The position numbers and the translations under genes are program-made. A stretch of 6,612 nt of DNA. It comes from an uncultured Fimbriimonadales bacterium (GTDB lineage Bacteria; Armatimonadota; Fimbriimonadia; Fimbriimonadales; GBS-DC). The stretch covers positions 1 to 6,612 of the forward strand of contig CALGZO010000295.1 in NCBI GenBank assembly GCA_937934465.1, written 5' to 3'. The notes beneath the pieces are model-generated. The model made no database searches and was not told where the DNA came from. It saw nothing but the letters and a program-made list of their open reading frames with translations. Below, in pieces: positions 5,252 to 6,612 of this stretch (the first letter of the stretch is position 1; every line of letters starts with the position of its first letter).

Positions 5252-5482
5252 ATGCGTCTTTGGATTGCTGTGGGATTAGTCATTGCGACACTAAGCAGCG
5301 CTTGCGCGAGCCGAGGCGCTGCGTTCTGGGAATGCTTCGGAGAACTCAATACAGGAGGCGTTCAGTGTGGAAGAGCCTGCAACGAGTGTAAACGACAGAC
5401 AGGTTCTGCCGTCATCTGCAACTCGGTGTGTGGAATGCGTACCATCCCTGCAGGTTCACATACTGGCGTCGTAATTCACTGA
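5252..5482 (+). CDS. Small exported cysteine-rich protein (76 aa), unknown function
   Basis: The ATG at 5252 follows GGAGG (5240-5244) by seven bases; this site abuts the TGA of the preceding gene, which suggests translational coupling. A longer in-frame start upstream lies within the previous gene and lacks such a site. The N-terminus MRLW plus a hydrophobic run ends in SSACAS: cleavage after A19 (ACA) would give a secreted peptide, while C18 could instead serve as a weak lipobox cysteine. The mature part has six cysteines (28, 39, 43, 46, 56, 60), spaced C-x10-C-x3-C-x2-C-x9-C-x3-C, enough for three disulfides or metal binding. The paired CxxxC motifs resemble the layout of helical-hairpin disulfide mini-proteins, but I know no bacterial family matching it. 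A toxin, adhesion or metal-binding role would be speculation. Confidence 0.8.
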   Translation: MRLWIAVGLVIATLSSACASRGAAFWECFGELNTGGVQCGRACNECKRQTGSAVICNSVCGMRTIPAGSHTGVVIH

Positions 5483-5491
5483 ACTTAGCCC

Positions 5492-5520
5492 TGCGAGCGT
5501 TGGCGTTCCCAACGCTCGCA
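5492..5520. repeat. Perfect 12-bp hairpin between the second and third cassette genes
   Basis: TGCGAGCGTTGG (5492-5503) and CCAACGCTCGCA (5509-5520) pair perfectly around loop CGTTC. The hairpin begins 10 bases after the stop of the cysteine-rich gene and ends 4 bases before the Shine-Dalgarno of the third gene. No T-run follows, so full termination is doubtful. It could stabilise or attenuate the transcript, or be a dispersed palindromic element. Confidence 0.7.
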
Positions 5521-5537
5521 ACTCAAGGAGGTTTCTC

Positions 5538-6239
5538 ATGAGACTTTTAGGTTTGCTGATGAGCCTTGTGTTCCTCTCAAACGCGTCGTCGCAACAGTTT
5601 CCGCGGCTGTGTGAGGATCAATCCCTTTTAGAACGCGCACAAACGATGCAGCTTTCTCTCTCTGAAGCACGGCAAGCGTTTGAACATACACTCGTCCACT
5701 CGCAAGACCCACGCCAGATTGCCGTGCACACCCGCGTACTCTTTCTTGCCGTGTTGATGCTGCGCAACGATTTGGCATCCCGCTACCATCAGCGCTCCGA
5801 TGCCCCCGTGTCGCCTCCTATAAGCGAGTCGGAGTCTCGCCATCTGCTCCAGTTTATCCAGGAACTGATGACTGTGGAGGCAACTCTGCTTGCTCTGGAG
5901 GAAACTGCGCTGCGTGAAGCGGCGAAGCAGTACCCCCAACTGGAAAAAGACCGCAAGGTGACTCAGTGGCTCCAGCACAATCAAAACATGCGTAAGAGAC
6001 TGATGACAAAATCATCACGAACGGGGCTTTCAGTTCGAGAGTTCCCGCGTGTTCGCTGGGAAGACCGTCAGCGCATCGCTGAGCGCGTCATACGCACTCT
6101 TCAAGAATGTGAATACAAACCAGCGCAACTTACTGAAAAAGGCGAACTGGTTCGCGAAGAGATAGTGAAACTGCCGCAAGGGCTGGAACGGTTTGCTTTG
6201 CATCCGCTGCCATGGCGCAAGGAAGAAGGCGACCTTTAG
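5538..6239 (+). CDS. Exported helix-rich protein of unknown function (233 aa)
   Basis: I do not recognise the family. AAGGAGG (5525-5531) lies six bases before the ATG at 5538. A signal peptide is clear: MRLLGLLMSLVFLS, then NASSQQ, with cleavage likely after A16 or S18. The mature chain is dominated by predicted helices (about 27-55, 60-85, 98-131, 136-157 and 173-195), with a Pro/Ser-rich linker at 88-99. The composition is rich in Gln, Glu, Arg and Leu with heptad-like stretches, compatible with a helical bundle or short coiled coil. Only two cysteines, C25 and C191, occur; they could join the ends of the bundle by one disulfide. No catalytic motif is seen. It follows the cysteine-rich gene after 55 bases containing a perfect hairpin and is probably in the same transcription unit. 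Confidence 0.85.
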   Translation: MRLLGLLMSLVFLSNASSQQFPRLCEDQSLLERAQTMQLSLSEARQAFEHTLVHSQDPRQIAVHTRVLFLAVLMLRNDLASRYHQRSDAPVSPPISESESRHLLQFIQELMTVEATLLALEETALREAAKQYPQLEKDRKVTQWLQHNQNMRKRLMTKSSRTGLSVREFPRVRWEDRQRIAERVIRTLQECEYKPAQLTEKGELVREEIVKLPQGLERFALHPLPWRKEEGDL

Positions 6240-6249
6240 TTATCACCCC

Positions 6250-6284
6250 GCTCACAGAGGCTCCCTGTGAAAGAGACTGTGAGC
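6250..6284 (+). terminator. Candidate hairpin at the end of the cassette
   Basis: GCTCACAG (6250-6257) pairs with CTGTGAGC (6277-6284) across a 19-base loop. The same left arm can instead pair with CTGTGA at 6265-6270, giving a tighter 6-bp hairpin. It lies 10 bases after the stop of the third cassette gene. There is no U-run, so the terminator role rests on position alone. Confidence 0.3.
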
Positions 6285-6419
6285 AGTTGAGGTAGGCTAT
6301 GAGGCGCTTCGCTGGCTCGGCTTGACAGATGCTCTGCATCAGATGATACTTTGTCGCGCTGAGCACAGCGAGGCATCTCAGTCGCCGACCCTCGAATCTT
6401 CAACGCCTTCAGGGTTCAA

Positions 6420-6444
6420 GGGGCAATTCGCCTGAAGTTGCCCC
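6420..6444. repeat. Inverted repeat GGGGCAA/TTGCCCC
   Basis: GGGGCAA (6420-6426) and TTGCCCC (6438-6444) form a 7-bp stem. TTC and GAA extend it inward with one bulged G, leaving loop GCCT. It lies 17 bases past the stop of the minus-strand gene that enters from the right edge, so it may help end that transcript. Similar GGGGCAA/TTGCCCC palindromes occur as dispersed elements in several bacterial phyla. Confidence 0.5.
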
Positions 6445-6461
6445 TACATCGCGCGGCGAGG

Positions 6462-6612
6462 CTACGCTTCGACGCCGATGGCTTGCAGCACTGCGTGGGC
6501 GTTCGCCACAGCCATGCGCCCGTCATAGCCGTCGAAGGGGGGCGTCTCGTTGTAGAGGATGGCGCGGATGAAGCTGCGCAGCTCCCACAAGTACGGTTCA
6601 GGCGCGCCAATC
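6462..6612 (-). CDS. C-terminal end of a probable Gfo/Idh/MocA-family oxidoreductase (partial)
   Basis: Reading the minus strand from 6611, 49 codons stay open to a TAG at 6462-6464; the gene starts beyond the right edge. The tail contains EPYLWELRSFIRAIL, then ETPPFDGYDGRMAVANAHAVLQAI. This matches the pattern that closes NAD(P)-dependent Gfo/Idh/MocA sugar or inositol dehydrogenases: a helix with ELxxFixaI, a Pro-rich turn, an (E/D)G(R) loop and a final helix. The nucleotide-binding N-terminus is outside the window, so substrate and even family remain provisional. No start codon is visible in this frame, so it is easy to overlook. Confidence 0.6.
   Translation of the reverse strand, partial: IGAPEPYLWELRSFIRAILYNETPPFDGYDGRMAVANAHAVLQAIGVEA

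Larger units (their letters stand above)
6240..6461. other. Non-coding region between convergent genes
   Basis: There is no gene here. Several small inverted repeats occur: 6250-6284, GATGC/GCATC (6328-6340), CGCTG/CAGCG (6357-6370) and 6420-6444. A plus-strand TTGACA (6322-6327) with a GATACT (6345-6350) 17 bases further on is a weak promoter candidate. The flanking genes converge, so the region should carry their transcription ends, although no T-rich intrinsic terminator is evident. Confidence 0.6.

Noticed and set aside
6416..6610. Minus-strand Arg/Ser-rich ORF of 64 codons
   Set aside because: It is in a different frame from the oxidoreductase-like tail, has low-complexity composition typical of a shadow frame, and runs through a hairpin.

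Overview
The window is bacterial chromosomal DNA. It holds a densely packed housekeeping block on the minus strand, a promoter-rich intergenic gap, and a less familiar set of exported-protein genes on the plus strand. The core genes look GC-rich (about 62% in the sampled stretch 2881-2940). The plus-strand cassette is poorer in GC (about 48% in 5041-5100). Shine-Dalgarno sites are strong and sigma70-type promoters are easy to see. All five tRNAs encode their own CCA. The lineage cannot be fixed from this sequence. A deep-branching, perhaps thermophilic group such as Armatimonadota is my impression only and is held with low confidence.

Minus strand, in the direction of transcription from about 4171 down to 1: a promoter with two consensus hexamers (TTGACA, 19 bases, TATAAT) precedes five tRNA genes, Val(UAC), Asp(GUC), Phe(GAA), Leu(UAG) and Gly(GCC). 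Trigger factor (tig) follows after only 21 bases, then clpP and clpX, packed stop-to-Shine-Dalgarno. The layout suggests one transcript that makes tRNAs together with the ribosome-bound chaperone and the two subunits of the ClpXP protease. It would link decoding, nascent-chain folding and protein turnover. Past a perfect hairpin (449-475) lies a YjbQ/UPF0047 gene, cut at the window edge within a few codons of its likely end. That gene has no Shine-Dalgarno but a -10-like box 7 bases before its ATG, so it may be leaderless.

The gap 4159-4554 has no gene. It holds the tRNA promoter, a hairpin whose loop resembles the one after clpX, and a divergent extended -10 promoter (TTGACT, 17 bases, TATAAT). 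An unusually structured leader of about 130 bases follows, carrying a palindrome, two pairs of direct repeats and a bulged stem.

Plus strand, 4555-6239: three consecutive genes, each with its own strong Shine-Dalgarno and an N-terminal signal sequence. They encode a 230-residue cysteine-free exported protein, a 76-residue cysteine-rich exported peptide or lipoprotein with two CxxxC motifs, and a 233-residue helix-rich exported protein. I recognise none of them. A perfect 12-bp hairpin separates the second from the third. This cassette is the best candidate here for an undescribed system; its function is unknown.

The end of the window (6240-6461) is non-coding with several small hairpins. It is followed on the minus strand by the last 49 codons of what looks like a Gfo/Idh/MocA-type oxidoreductase.
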